Part shown: one piece after another, positions 8,938-17,057 of the stretch
Numbering within the stretch: position 1 is the first letter of the stretch
Layout of the letters: every line of letters starts with the position of its first letter
DNA from: Maricaulis sp965228215
Lineage (GTDB): Bacteria > Pseudomonadota > Alphaproteobacteria > Caulobacterales > Maricaulaceae
NCBI GenBank assembly: GCA_965228215.1
Contig: OZ245800.1
Location: 3,038,001 to 3,102,000, forward strand
Reading direction: 5' to 3'
DNA length: 64,000 nt
Position numbers and translations under genes: made by a program
Notes under the pieces: model-generated
The model's database searches: none
Told to the model about the DNA's origin: nothing
Seen by the model: the letters and a program-made list of their open reading frames with translations, nothing else

Positions 8938-9843
8938 ATGAATGATATCGATACATTGGATCTCGACGGGCAATTACTGCGCACATTGCTGGCCATATAT
9001 GAACAGGGGTCGGTGACCCGGGCGGCCCACCAGCTGGCGATCAGCCAGTCGACCCTCAGTCACCGCCTGGACCGATTGCGCAAACGTATCGGCGACCCGC
9101 TATTCGTGCGCGCCGGCCGCGGCATCGTGCCGACAGAACGAACCGAACGTGTCATTCCCTACGCCAATGCAGCCCTGCGTTCGCTCAAGCGCATGGCCGA
9201 GCCGGACGAGTTCGAACCCGCGCAGATCGACGACACATTCGCGATCGCCGCCTCGGACTATGAACGTTCCATTCTCCTGCTCGACGCCTACAAATCCTGT
9301 GCGCGACAGGCGCCCAATCTGAAACTCCGCTTTGTCTGGGAGCGTTTCGACAACAGCTCCGCCCTGCGAGCGCAGACGATCGATCTGGCCGTCTCGCCGG
9401 TCGCTGGCCTGCACGAACCGGATATCTGGCGACGGCCGATTTTCCGGGACGAGATCGTCTGTTTCTACGATCCGGAGTTCAGTGATGCTCCCGCGAGTAT
9501 CGAAGCCTACACACGGGCCTCGCACGTGAAGGTCCAGTTCTGGGATGCCGATATCAGTTTCGTGGACCAGTCCATGGTGATGGAAGGGATCCAGCGCCGC
9601 GTGGACATCATTATGCCGAGTATCTCCGAACTGCCCGGCCTGATGAAGGGCACGGCCCTGCTTGCGACGGTTCCGAAACGGCTGAGCACGTCGATCATGA
9701 GCGATTTTGCCTGGTGCCCGCTGCCGTTCGAGACGAGTCCGCTGACCTATAATCTGCTCTGGCATGAGCGCACGCACCGTTCAGCCAAACACGCCTGGCT
9801 TCGCGAACAGATCCTGGACGTCGGCGGCCGCCTCGCCGACTGA
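8938..9843 (+). CDS. LysR-family transcriptional regulator (NodD/NahR-like group)
   Basis: 301 residues. The helix-turn-helix (about 8-67) contains HQLAISQSTLSHRLDRLRKRIGDPLFVRAGRG, typical of LysR members that lack the usual N-terminal extension. A periplasmic-binding-protein-like ligand domain follows, ending near LLWHERTHRSAKHAWLREQI, a tail seen in the NodD/NahR/LinR branch. The ATG at 8938 (MNDIDTLDLDGQLL) gives the family-typical N-terminus; an in-frame ATG at 8920 is also present. It is divergent from the alpha-2-macroglobulin operon, which is a possible target, but no effector can be named. Confidence 0.88.
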   Translation: MNDIDTLDLDGQLLRTLLAIYEQGSVTRAAHQLAISQSTLSHRLDRLRKRIGDPLFVRAGRGIVPTERTERVIPYANAALRSLKRMAEPDEFEPAQIDDTFAIAASDYERSILLLDAYKSCARQAPNLKLRFVWERFDNSSALRAQTIDLAVSPVAGLHEPDIWRRPIFRDEIVCFYDPEFSDAPASIEAYTRASHVKVQFWDADISFVDQSMVMEGIQRRVDIIMPSISELPGLMKGTALLATVPKRLSTSIMSDFAWCPLPFETSPLTYNLLWHERTHRSAKHAWLREQILDVGGRLAD

Positions 9844-9997
9844 TCCGGCTCTGTTAAACGCTGTACGGAAGATCCGGCCTGCCCGGTCTAGAAAAAGCTC
9901 TCGCACAGATGCGGACGGGGCCGGTGTTTGGGACGCCGGAGCACGAGGGCTCTCCAGCCTGCATCTGCCAGACAACAGACACATGCACGGTACTCAC

Positions 9998-10375
9998 ATG
10001 AAGACGCAAACCCTCGCCCTCCTCGCCCTGTCCAGTCTTGCCGTCACGGCCTGCGCCAATACCGGAGCGGCCTACCGGCCGATCGTCGATGGGCCGCAGG
10101 ACGCCAAGTACGAACACGATCTGGCCGATTGCCAGCGCATCGCCCAGCAACGCGAATATCTCAACGGCGACACGCGCACCGCCATGCTGGCCGGCGCGCT
10201 GATCGGTGGCGCGCTGGGTGCTCTGACCAATAATTCGGATTCCGAGGACGTGTTCGACGGCATGCTCGGTGGAGCGGCGGCCGGCGGGCTCAGCGGGGCG
10301 GCCGATGCTCACGGCGAACGACGCGAGATCGTGCTGAACTGCATGGCTGGACGCGGGCACAACGTGCTCGGCTAG
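9998..10375 (+). CDS. Small glycine-zipper outer-membrane-type lipoprotein
   Basis: 125 residues. The signal peptide ends in a lipobox-like VTAC (Cys19), so the mature protein should be lipid anchored. After a charged region, two hydrophobic glycine-rich stretches (GALIGGALGAL and GGAAAGGLSGA) form a glycine-zipper pattern like that of outer-membrane lipoproteins of the SlyB/OmpA-associated type. Two further cysteines (in LADCQ and LNCMAG) could form a disulfide. The start at 9998 is preferred over an in-frame ATG at 9983 because it puts the basic residue directly before the hydrophobic core. Specific function unknown. Confidence 0.72.
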   Translation: MKTQTLALLALSSLAVTACANTGAAYRPIVDGPQDAKYEHDLADCQRIAQQREYLNGDTRTAMLAGALIGGALGALTNNSDSEDVFDGMLGGAAAGGLSGAADAHGERREIVLNCMAGRGHNVLG

Positions 10376-10455
10376 ACCACCGGACTCACTTCGGTGCTAC
10401 GCGGCGGCCCCGCGGCTTGCTATACGGGGCGGATATTCGTTCAGGATGTCCGCCC

Positions 10456-11376
10456 ATGCCGCGCTTTCTCGTCGCCGCACTCTACAAATTCGTACCGCTG
10501 GATCCCTCACCGGACCTCCAGGAACGCCTGCGTACGGCGTGCGAAGATCGTGATGTGTTCGGAACATTGCTGCTCGCGGAAGAAGGCATCAACGGCACGA
10601 TCGCAGGCCCCGAGGCCGGAGTTCGCGAGGTGCTGGACACATTGCGCACCCTGCCCGGCCTGGCCGATCTGGAACACAAGGCAAGCTGGGCCAGCGAACA
10701 ACCCTTCCTGCGTATGAAAGTCCGCCTGAAAAAGGAAATCGTGACGATGGGCGTGCCCGGTGTCGATCCGAACGCTGCCGTCGGCATCTATGTCGAGCCC
10801 GAGGACTGGAATGACCTGATCTCGGCACCCGATGTCGTCACCATCGACACCCGGAATGATTACGAGGTCCGCATCGGCCAGTTCGCCGGCGCCGTTGACC
10901 CGCAAACCACCAGTTTCCGCGAATTCCCGGACTGGTTCCGTCAGTTCCGCGAAACCCGCCCGAATGCGCGCATCGCCATGTATTGCACCGGCGGAATTCG
11001 CTGCGAGAAGGCCACCGCCTTCGTGAAGAATGAGGGGATCGACGAGGTTTATCACCTCAAGGGCGGGATCCTGAAATATCTCGAGACCGTGCCGGAGGCG
11101 GAAAGCCTCTGGGAAGGCGAGTGTTTTGTCTTCGACCGCCGCGTCGCGGTCGGTCACGGCCTCGTCGAGGGCGAACACGCCATCTGCCATGCCTGCCGCG
11201 AACCCCTGGCTCCCGAAGATCTCAAATCGCCGCTCTATGTGCCCGGTTCCGCCTGTCCGCATTGCGCGGAGGCGCGATCGGCCGAGCAGCGCGAGCGATA
11301 TGCCGAACGCCATCGACAGGAAATGCTGGCGCTCTCCCGCGGTGAACGCCATGTCGGCCACCGGGAGGAGTCATGA
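10456..11376 (+). CDS. trhO: tRNA uridine(34) hydroxylase TrhO, rhodanese-like
   Basis: 306 residues, matching the UPF0176/YceA family. TrhO hydroxylates U34 of certain tRNAs to 5-hydroxyuridine in an oxygen-dependent route. An N-terminal acylphosphatase-like region (about 1-100, with LLAEEGINGTIAG) precedes a rhodanese domain. Its active-site loop MYCTGGIRCEKA carries Cys177 and Cys183, followed by the YHLKGGILKYLE motif. A C-terminal segment has CHAC and CPHC pairs that look metal binding. AGGA at 10443-10446 supports the start at 10456. The stop overlaps the next gene's ATG (ATGA), so the downstream glutathione S-transferase is probably translationally coupled. Confidence 0.93.
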   Translation: MPRFLVAALYKFVPLDPSPDLQERLRTACEDRDVFGTLLLAEEGINGTIAGPEAGVREVLDTLRTLPGLADLEHKASWASEQPFLRMKVRLKKEIVTMGVPGVDPNAAVGIYVEPEDWNDLISAPDVVTIDTRNDYEVRIGQFAGAVDPQTTSFREFPDWFRQFRETRPNARIAMYCTGGIRCEKATAFVKNEGIDEVYHLKGGILKYLETVPEAESLWEGECFVFDRRVAVGHGLVEGEHAICHACREPLAPEDLKSPLYVPGSACPHCAEARSAEQRERYAERHRQEMLALSRGERHVGHREES

Positions 11377-12032
11377 GCGCTGACCTTCCGACCGGCCGGC
11401 CGATCCTCTGGTCCTTCCGGAGATGCCCCTATGCGATGCGGGCACGCATGGCTCTCCATGTCAGCGGCACGGCGGTCGAGCACCGCGAAATCCTGCTCCG
11501 CGACAAGCCGGCCGAAATGCTGGCCCACTCACCCAAGGGCACAGTGCCCGTCCTGGTACTGGAAGATGGGCGCGTCATCGAAGAAAGCCGCGATGTGATG
11601 ATGTGGGCGCTGAACCAGTCGGACCCGGAGGACTGGCTGGCCCCGGGCGAGGCCATGTTCGAATGGATCGACGAGAATGACGGCCCGTTCAAACACCATC
11701 TCGACCGGTTCAAGTATTCGGTCCGCTATGACGACGCCGATCCGGAACATCACCGCCGCGAGGGTGCGAAATTCCTGGCCAGGCTGGACGCGCGACTGCG
11801 GGAGAGCCCGCAATTGTTCGGCGACCGGACAAGCCTGGCCGATGCGGCGATCTTCCCCTTTGTGCGCCAGTTCGCCAATGCTGATCGCGACTGGTTCGAG
11901 GCCCAGGACTATCCGGCTCTTTCCGCCTGGCTGGAGGCTCATCTTGCCTCGCCCCGCTTCATCGAGATCATGGCCAAACACCCGCTCTGGGAAGCAGAGG
12001 GGGACACAGACGGCGACACAGGCGCCGCCTAA
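11373..12032 (+). CDS. Glutathione S-transferase family protein, omega/Cys type
   Basis: 219 residues with a thioredoxin-fold N-domain and an all-helical C-domain. The active-site motif RRCPYAMRARMAL has Cys18 followed by Pro-Tyr, as in omega-class and glutaredoxin-like GSTs that carry out thiol transfer or deglutathionylation rather than classical conjugation. The cis-proline motif GTVPVLVLEDG is present, as is the C-domain capping segment SLADAAIFPFVRQF. It overlaps trhO by four bases, which suggests a shared transcript. The natural substrate is unknown. Confidence 0.88.
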   Translation: MSADLPTGRPILWSFRRCPYAMRARMALHVSGTAVEHREILLRDKPAEMLAHSPKGTVPVLVLEDGRVIEESRDVMMWALNQSDPEDWLAPGEAMFEWIDENDGPFKHHLDRFKYSVRYDDADPEHHRREGAKFLARLDARLRESPQLFGDRTSLADAAIFPFVRQFANADRDWFEAQDYPALSAWLEAHLASPRFIEIMAKHPLWEAEGDTDGDTGAA

Positions 12033-12206
12033 CTCCGCGTTTTCGCTCATCGGGCTGATGCGCACAATCAACACTCCGCAAGCATCCGCAAAAACGCATA
12101 CAAATATCCCTGTCACGCAGCTGCAATATCCGTTAACGGAGCGACCCAATTGCGACGGACACGCCGTTCGCCGCATTTCGGACTGCCAGATCACGGAGGG
12201 CTTCAC

Positions 12207-14423
12207 GTGAAAGCCGCACACATCATCACAAAATCCTGGAAATGGGCCGGCGTCTCCGCCATCGCCCTGGCCGGTGCCTCTGCGGCTCCCGTCATGGCCC
12301 AGGACACGGCAACGGCAACGGTCGACACGATCATCGTGACGACGACGCGCCGCGAAGAGAACATTCAGGATGTTCCCAATTCCGTCACCGCCGCGAGCGG
12401 TGAGGACCTGGCACCCTTCACCGAAGGCGGCGCCGACATTCTGAGCCTGGCTGCCCGCGTGCCCAGCCTCTACGCCGAAAGCTCCAACGGCCGCGTGGCT
12501 CCGCGTTTCTATATCCGCGGTTTCGGTAACACTGATTTCGACCTGGCCGCCTCGCAGCCGGTGTCCGTGATCATGGACGGTGTCGTCCAGGAAAACGTGA
12601 TCCTGAAAAGTTTCCCGCTATTCGACATCGCGCAGATGGAAGTGTCCCGCGGTCCGCAGGGCACGCTCTTCGGCCGCAATACGACGGCCGGCATCATCAA
12701 GTTCGACAGCGTCCGCCCGAGCCAGGAAAATGACGGCTATGTCAGCGTGACGGTCGGCAATCTGGGCACGACGAATGTCGAGGCCGCCATCGGCGGTGCC
12801 CTAGTCGAGGACAAGCTGAGCGCCCGCGTCTCCTTCCTCTCCCAGAACCGCGAAGACTGGATCGACAACGCCTTTACCGGCGAGAACGAAGCCATGGGCG
12901 GTCACGAGGAATTCGCCGGCCGCATCCAGTTCCTGTGGACGCCGGGTCCGGATTTCGACGCCCTGCTGAACGTGCACGCCCGTTCGCTGAGCGGCACGTC
13001 GGCCATTTTCCGCGCCAATATCCTGACGCCGGGCAGCAATGAGCTGAACGCCAATTTCGATCGCGATCGCGTGTTCTTCGATTCCCGTTTCAACAACCCG
13101 CAGGGTTATGATTCCTGGGGCGCCTCCCTGACGGCCAACTGGTATGAGGGCGATCTGACGCTCACCTCCATCACCGGTCTCGAGAACACCAAGGGCTTCT
13201 CCCTCGGCGATATCGACGGCGGCAATATGGTCACGGGCCCGGGCTTTATCCCCTTCCCGTCCGAGACCCAGGACGGCATTGATGACCTGTCGCAGTTCAC
13301 GCAGGAATTCCGCCTCGCATCCGATACGTCCGGCGATACGAGCTGGCAGGTCGGCGCCTATTACTTCGACAGCGAGTTCCGCATCACCACGCTCGGCCCG
13401 AATGGCGGTTTCCCGCCGCCGACCACGGTGCGTCACGCCAATCAGCTCTGGTCCGTCTTCGGCCAGGCCTCGCACCAGGCCAGCGATCGCCTCGAACTCT
13501 CCGGCGGTATCCGCTACACGAGCGACGAGAAGGGCCTGGACACGCTGCAATCCGTGATCCCGCGCGGTCCGGTGCGTGTCTCTGACGAGCAGGTTTCCTG
13601 GGACATCTCGGCCTATTACGACATGTCCGACGACATGGCCTTCTTCACGCGCGTGGCCCGCGGTTTCCGCGGCCCGTCGATCCAGGGTCGTGACATCGCC
13701 TTCTTCAGCGCTCCGTCGTCTGCAGACAGCGAGACCAGCATCTCCTTCGAAGCCGGCATCAAGTCCGAACCGATGGGCGGCCGTGCCCGCATCAACGCGA
13801 CGGCCTTCTACTACGAAGTCTCCGACCTTCAGCTCTCCGCTGTTGGCGGCGCGGGCAACCTCGTCCAGCTGGTCAATGCGGACAAGGGCGTCGGTTACGG
13901 TTTCGAGGTCGATTCCGAATTCCTGCTGAGCGACAATCTCTACGTCACGGCAGGGTTCTCCTGGAACGAGACCGAGCTGCAGGACGACACGCTGCTCGTC
14001 GGCATCTGTGCCCAGTGTACGGTTCTCGACCCGACGGTCGTCGTTGGTGGCCAGACCCGTGCCCGCGTGGACGGCAATCCGTTCCCGCAGGCTCCGGACA
14101 TGACCTTCAACTTCACGGCGCGCTACTCGATCCCGGCCGGCAATCACGGCGAATGGTTCGCCTACACCGACTGGTTCTGGCAGGGCGATACCAATCTCTT
14201 CCTGTATGAGTCGGCCGAGTTCAACTCGAGCGGCAATTTCGAAGGCGGTCTGCGCCTCGGTTATGCCGGCGACATGTATGGCCGCGACTACGAAGCAGCC
14301 TTCTTCGTCCGCAATATCACGGACGAGGAAAACCTCGTCGGTGGTATCGACTTCAACAACAATACCGGCTTCGTCAACGAGCCGCGCGTGTTCGGCCTGT
14401 CCTTCCGCGCTTCGCTCAACTAG
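12207..14423 (+). CDS. TonB-dependent outer-membrane receptor
   Basis: 738 residues from the GTG at 12207, which follows GGAGGG (12196-12200) at a good distance; the frame is open further upstream, but that start puts 19 residues ahead of the signal peptide. After a signal sequence ending in APVMAQ comes a TonB-box-like DTIIVTTTRR, a plug domain (RFYIRGFGN, MEVSRGPQGTLFGRNTTAG) and a 22-strand-type barrel. Receptors of this size and plug sequence in alphaproteobacteria import siderophores, vitamins or sugar and polyphenol breakdown products, and nothing here fixes the substrate. A GICAQC pair near residue 600 may be an extracellular-loop disulfide. It converges on an acylase across a bidirectional terminator. 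Confidence 0.93.
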   Translation: MKAAHIITKSWKWAGVSAIALAGASAAPVMAQDTATATVDTIIVTTTRREENIQDVPNSVTAASGEDLAPFTEGGADILSLAARVPSLYAESSNGRVAPRFYIRGFGNTDFDLAASQPVSVIMDGVVQENVILKSFPLFDIAQMEVSRGPQGTLFGRNTTAGIIKFDSVRPSQENDGYVSVTVGNLGTTNVEAAIGGALVEDKLSARVSFLSQNREDWIDNAFTGENEAMGGHEEFAGRIQFLWTPGPDFDALLNVHARSLSGTSAIFRANILTPGSNELNANFDRDRVFFDSRFNNPQGYDSWGASLTANWYEGDLTLTSITGLENTKGFSLGDIDGGNMVTGPGFIPFPSETQDGIDDLSQFTQEFRLASDTSGDTSWQVGAYYFDSEFRITTLGPNGGFPPPTTVRHANQLWSVFGQASHQASDRLELSGGIRYTSDEKGLDTLQSVIPRGPVRVSDEQVSWDISAYYDMSDDMAFFTRVARGFRGPSIQGRDIAFFSAPSSADSETSISFEAGIKSEPMGGRARINATAFYYEVSDLQLSAVGGAGNLVQLVNADKGVGYGFEVDSEFLLSDNLYVTAGFSWNETELQDDTLLVGICAQCTVLDPTVVVGGQTRARVDGNPFPQAPDMTFNFTARYSIPAGNHGEWFAYTDWFWQGDTNLFLYESAEFNSSGNFEGGLRLGYAGDMYGRDYEAAFFVRNITDEENLVGGIDFNNNTGFVNEPRVFGLSFRASLN

Positions 14424-14442
14424 GCGATTGCCCATCCTTGAG

Positions 14443-14476
14443 AAAAGCCCCGGACTTCGCGTCCGGGGCTTTTTTA
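14443..14476. terminator. Bidirectional intrinsic terminator
   Basis: A perfect stem AAAAGCCCCGGAC/GTCCGGGGCTTTT with a 5-base loop. T runs lie on both strands, between the convergent TonB receptor and acylase genes. Confidence 0.95.
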
Positions 14477-14495
14477 TTGCCGCTGGAGCGACCGG

Positions 14496-16640
14496 TTATC
14501 GGCCAGGTCGGTATCCACCTTCTCGAATGCTGAAATCCATCTCCCGCCATTCCTCGCGGGCAAAGAGTGGGGCCTGGTCGGCAAAATGGGGCGAGCTACT
14601 GTCCATTGTCGCCGATCCGTATTGGTGGATCGAGCTCGAGCGCATCTCTCCCCCGGCATCCCATTCGACCAGCATGATGTAGGTGTCCCCGGCAACCGCC
14701 CGGATACGACCATCCTCGTCGAGCCCGTCACCGGCGCCATAGATGGCGCGCAAAGTGTCGGGACCGCCGCCCAGCGGCAGATCGACATCACCGCGGATCA
14801 TGCGGTTGATCTCGCCCCATTCCGGATCCAGCCGGCCATGGTGCAGGATCAATTCATCCGCCGCCGCCGCCAGGGCTTCGGCCGGATCCATCAGCCAGGG
14901 GTCGTCGGTATGGCGGTTACCGATACAGCGCACGGCCGTCAGCACGCCGATGGCGGCATTCCTGTTACCCGTATCGGTGTTGCGGTCCCATGCGCCGAGC
15001 AGGGCCTGCGCGTCAGACAGCCGGTCATTGCCGGAGAAATCCATTGCCAGCAATTCATCGATCAATCGTCCCACGGCCGAGTCTTCGGCATAGGCCTTGT
15101 CGAACTTGATGCGCAGAACATCTTCCCGGCTGATCTGATCAAGCTCCCGCAATAGCGGCAGGCCGCGATAGGCCCGATTGGTCATGCGCGGTTCGATCCC
15201 GAATTCCGCCGGAACCGATGCCGGATCCAGATTGTCCTCGACGTCGGTTGCATCGAAGGGCGTCTGGTTCGCGGAGAGCAGCCATCCGGCCTCGGGGTCG
15301 AGATAGAGCGGAAGGCTGTCAAAGGCGTGGAAGTCCTGCCAGACCAGTTCCGGGCGGTCGCCGGGCAGATAGTCTCGCCATTCATAGCCTGTCTCACGCA
15401 CCGGCATTCGGGCATTGTAGAGATAGGCAATATGACCCTCCCGATCGGCATAGACCGCATTCAGGGAGGCAATCGCGTTCATTTCCATGGCGGAGCGCCA
15501 TTCCTCCCAGTTGCGGGCCCGGTTCATGGCATACCATTGCTCGACCTGGCGGATTTCCTCCATGCCCGAATAGCGCAAGGCGTAATCGCCATGATCCGTC
15601 CGCACGACCGGACCGTGTTCCGACCACCAGAGGTCCCGGCTGACGGTCCAGCGAATGGGACCCCAGATACGCACATCCAGGCGCGCGACACCGTGTTCGA
15701 GATCGCGCCATTCATCGCCGAACCGATAGCGGTCTCCCTCAGTCTCCAGCACGTAGACATCGGCGAGATCCGGCAGGTTGACTGTGTGCGCCCAGCCGAG
15801 ATCGCGGTTATGGCCGTGCAGGATGAGCGGTGCGCCGGGGAAGGTTCCGCCGGCGATGTCCCAGCCTTCACCGGACTGAAGGCGTGCCTCATACCAGGCA
15901 ACCGGCCCCTCGAAAGGCTGGTGCGAATTGATCAGGAGACGGGTCGCACCGTCGCTCGAGCGAGAAGGCGCCACTGCCAGGGCATTGGAGCCAAGGGGCA
16001 GGCGCGCTTCGTCCACCAGCTGAAAAGCCGTATCGGCATCACCCAGCGAAACGCTGCGCTGCCGCTCCGGTTCGAAGAGTTCGGCAATGTCCGCATCCAG
16101 CCCGTACATGAAGGGCGTGCGTAGAACGAAACCCGCGATGACATCCTGCCCGGTAACGGGCATGGCCGACGTCCAGACCTGCGATTTATTCTCCGCGGCA
16201 TAGAGATTGAGGCCGGCCGCATACGCCTCGACGACCGCGCGGGCTTCCTCGGAAAGATCGGTGCGGTACCGCGTCTCAACCGTTTCACCGATGCGAAGCA
16301 ACTGGACGACATAATCCGTCGGGGCCGCATCCGCTCCGGCATACCGGGCGAGCTGTCCGCGCGCGGCCAGAAGCGTGGTCTGGATGGTCTCCCAGTCATC
16401 TTCCGCATGGGCGTAGGCGAGGCCGAATGCCGTGTCCGGATCAGTCTCGCCATAGATGTGCGGCACACCGAATTCATCCCGCACGATACGGACGTCAAAC
16501 CCTGCCGCATCCTCCGTTGCCGCGGCACGGAAGGCGCGCCATTCGAACTGCGCCCCGACCCAGCCGAACGCCTGCACACCGATGACGGCCAGGACCAACG
16601 CCAGGATCGCCAGACCCGCCCATTTGAGAATATTCGCCAT
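14496..16640 (-). CDS. Penicillin/AHL acylase-family Ntn hydrolase, membrane anchored
   Basis: 714 residues. The protein matches the self-processing penicillin amidase family: an alpha part (about 45-200), a spacer, and a beta part beginning at the autocatalytic Ser218 in LPLGSNALAVAPSRS. The SNA(I/L)AV start of the beta chain is the type seen in acyl-homoserine-lactone acylases such as PvdQ, whereas penicillin G acylases have SN(V/M)W. Cleavage of an acyl amide in the periplasm is therefore the likely reaction; the substrate (quorum signal, siderophore precursor or other) is open. The N-terminus (residues 4-25) looks like an uncleaved anchor rather than a Sec signal with a clear cleavage site. 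The start at 16640 follows GAGGGAGAAG. Confidence 0.88.
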   Translation of the reverse strand: MANILKWAGLAILALVLAVIGVQAFGWVGAQFEWRAFRAAATEDAAGFDVRIVRDEFGVPHIYGETDPDTAFGLAYAHAEDDWETIQTTLLAARGQLARYAGADAAPTDYVVQLLRIGETVETRYRTDLSEEARAVVEAYAAGLNLYAAENKSQVWTSAMPVTGQDVIAGFVLRTPFMYGLDADIAELFEPERQRSVSLGDADTAFQLVDEARLPLGSNALAVAPSRSSDGATRLLINSHQPFEGPVAWYEARLQSGEGWDIAGGTFPGAPLILHGHNRDLGWAHTVNLPDLADVYVLETEGDRYRFGDEWRDLEHGVARLDVRIWGPIRWTVSRDLWWSEHGPVVRTDHGDYALRYSGMEEIRQVEQWYAMNRARNWEEWRSAMEMNAIASLNAVYADREGHIAYLYNARMPVRETGYEWRDYLPGDRPELVWQDFHAFDSLPLYLDPEAGWLLSANQTPFDATDVEDNLDPASVPAEFGIEPRMTNRAYRGLPLLRELDQISREDVLRIKFDKAYAEDSAVGRLIDELLAMDFSGNDRLSDAQALLGAWDRNTDTGNRNAAIGVLTAVRCIGNRHTDDPWLMDPAEALAAAADELILHHGRLDPEWGEINRMIRGDVDLPLGGGPDTLRAIYGAGDGLDEDGRIRAVAGDTYIMLVEWDAGGEMRSSSIHQYGSATMDSSSPHFADQAPLFAREEWREMDFSIREGGYRPGR

Positions 16641-16799
16641 AGACCGCTTCTCCCTCGGACAAGAGACTAGCCCAGGCAAACCTCAGGTCCAGCAGCAGGA
16701 AATCCGCGATGGGGCACTCATTGATCCCCGCGACAGTGCGTTCGCTTTTTTCTTGCAACCGAATGCGGATGCTGCAAACCTGAACAGGTCCTCATTTGT

Positions 16800-17041
16800 G
16801 GTCCGGGGGGAAACAGAACGGGACAATCGGCTTGCCCGCCGATCACAACGCTCAACACCCCAAGTGAGCGTCGGGCAGCTCTCGTTCCTCCCCGCAAACT
16901 GCCGAAGGATAGCGATATCCGCCCGCCCGGACTGCGCGAGCGGGTGTCCGCAAGGACGGGATATCGCGGCCCGGCAGTTCGGTCCCTCCCCGAGAGGATG
17001 GCGCGACGGCCCCGGTTGATGAACCGGGGCCGTCATTTTTT
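16800..17041 (+). ncRNA. Stand-alone structured RNA with its own terminator, class unknown (6S-like shape)
   Basis: Most of the 417-base gap between two minus-strand genes folds on the plus strand. A rod is built from 16879-16884/16991-16996, 16897-16904/16972-16979 and 16912-16920/16959-16967, capped by small hairpins (16922-16926/16940-16944, and GTCC-GCAA-GGAC at 16946-16957). The first two stems flank a nearly symmetric open bubble of 12 and 11 bases, and both sides are C-rich (CCTCCCC-like) and complementary to Shine-Dalgarno sequence. It ends at a strong terminator (17005-17041). No ORF is visible. A 6S RNA would have this long-rod-with-bubble shape, but I cannot match a consensus. The 5' end is a guess; weaker hairpins lie between 16825 and 16870. 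Nothing is recognised in 16641-16800. Confidence 0.6.
17005..17041 (+). terminator. Rho-independent terminator of the intergenic RNA
   Basis: A 13-bp GC-rich stem GACGGCCCCGGTT/AACCGGGGCCGTC with loop GATG is followed by ATTTTTT. The T run is only on the plus strand, and no plus-strand protein gene lies upstream within the gap. Confidence 0.93.
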
Positions 17042-17057
17042 CACTGCCTGCACTGTG

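Noticed and set aside
12127..12138. Palindrome TCCGTTAACGGA upstream of the TonB receptor
   Set aside because: Only 12 bases, with no second copy nearby; it could be an operator but the evidence is too thin to list.
12801..14435. 544-codon open frame antisense to the TonB-dependent receptor
   Set aside because: Composition is that of a reverse-frame shadow and the opposite strand has an unmistakable receptor.
16800..17041. Reading the intergenic RNA as RNase P RNA, tmRNA or SRP RNA
   Set aside because: It lacks the conserved core sequences of each that I could check by eye, and the rod-with-bubble shape does not fit them.
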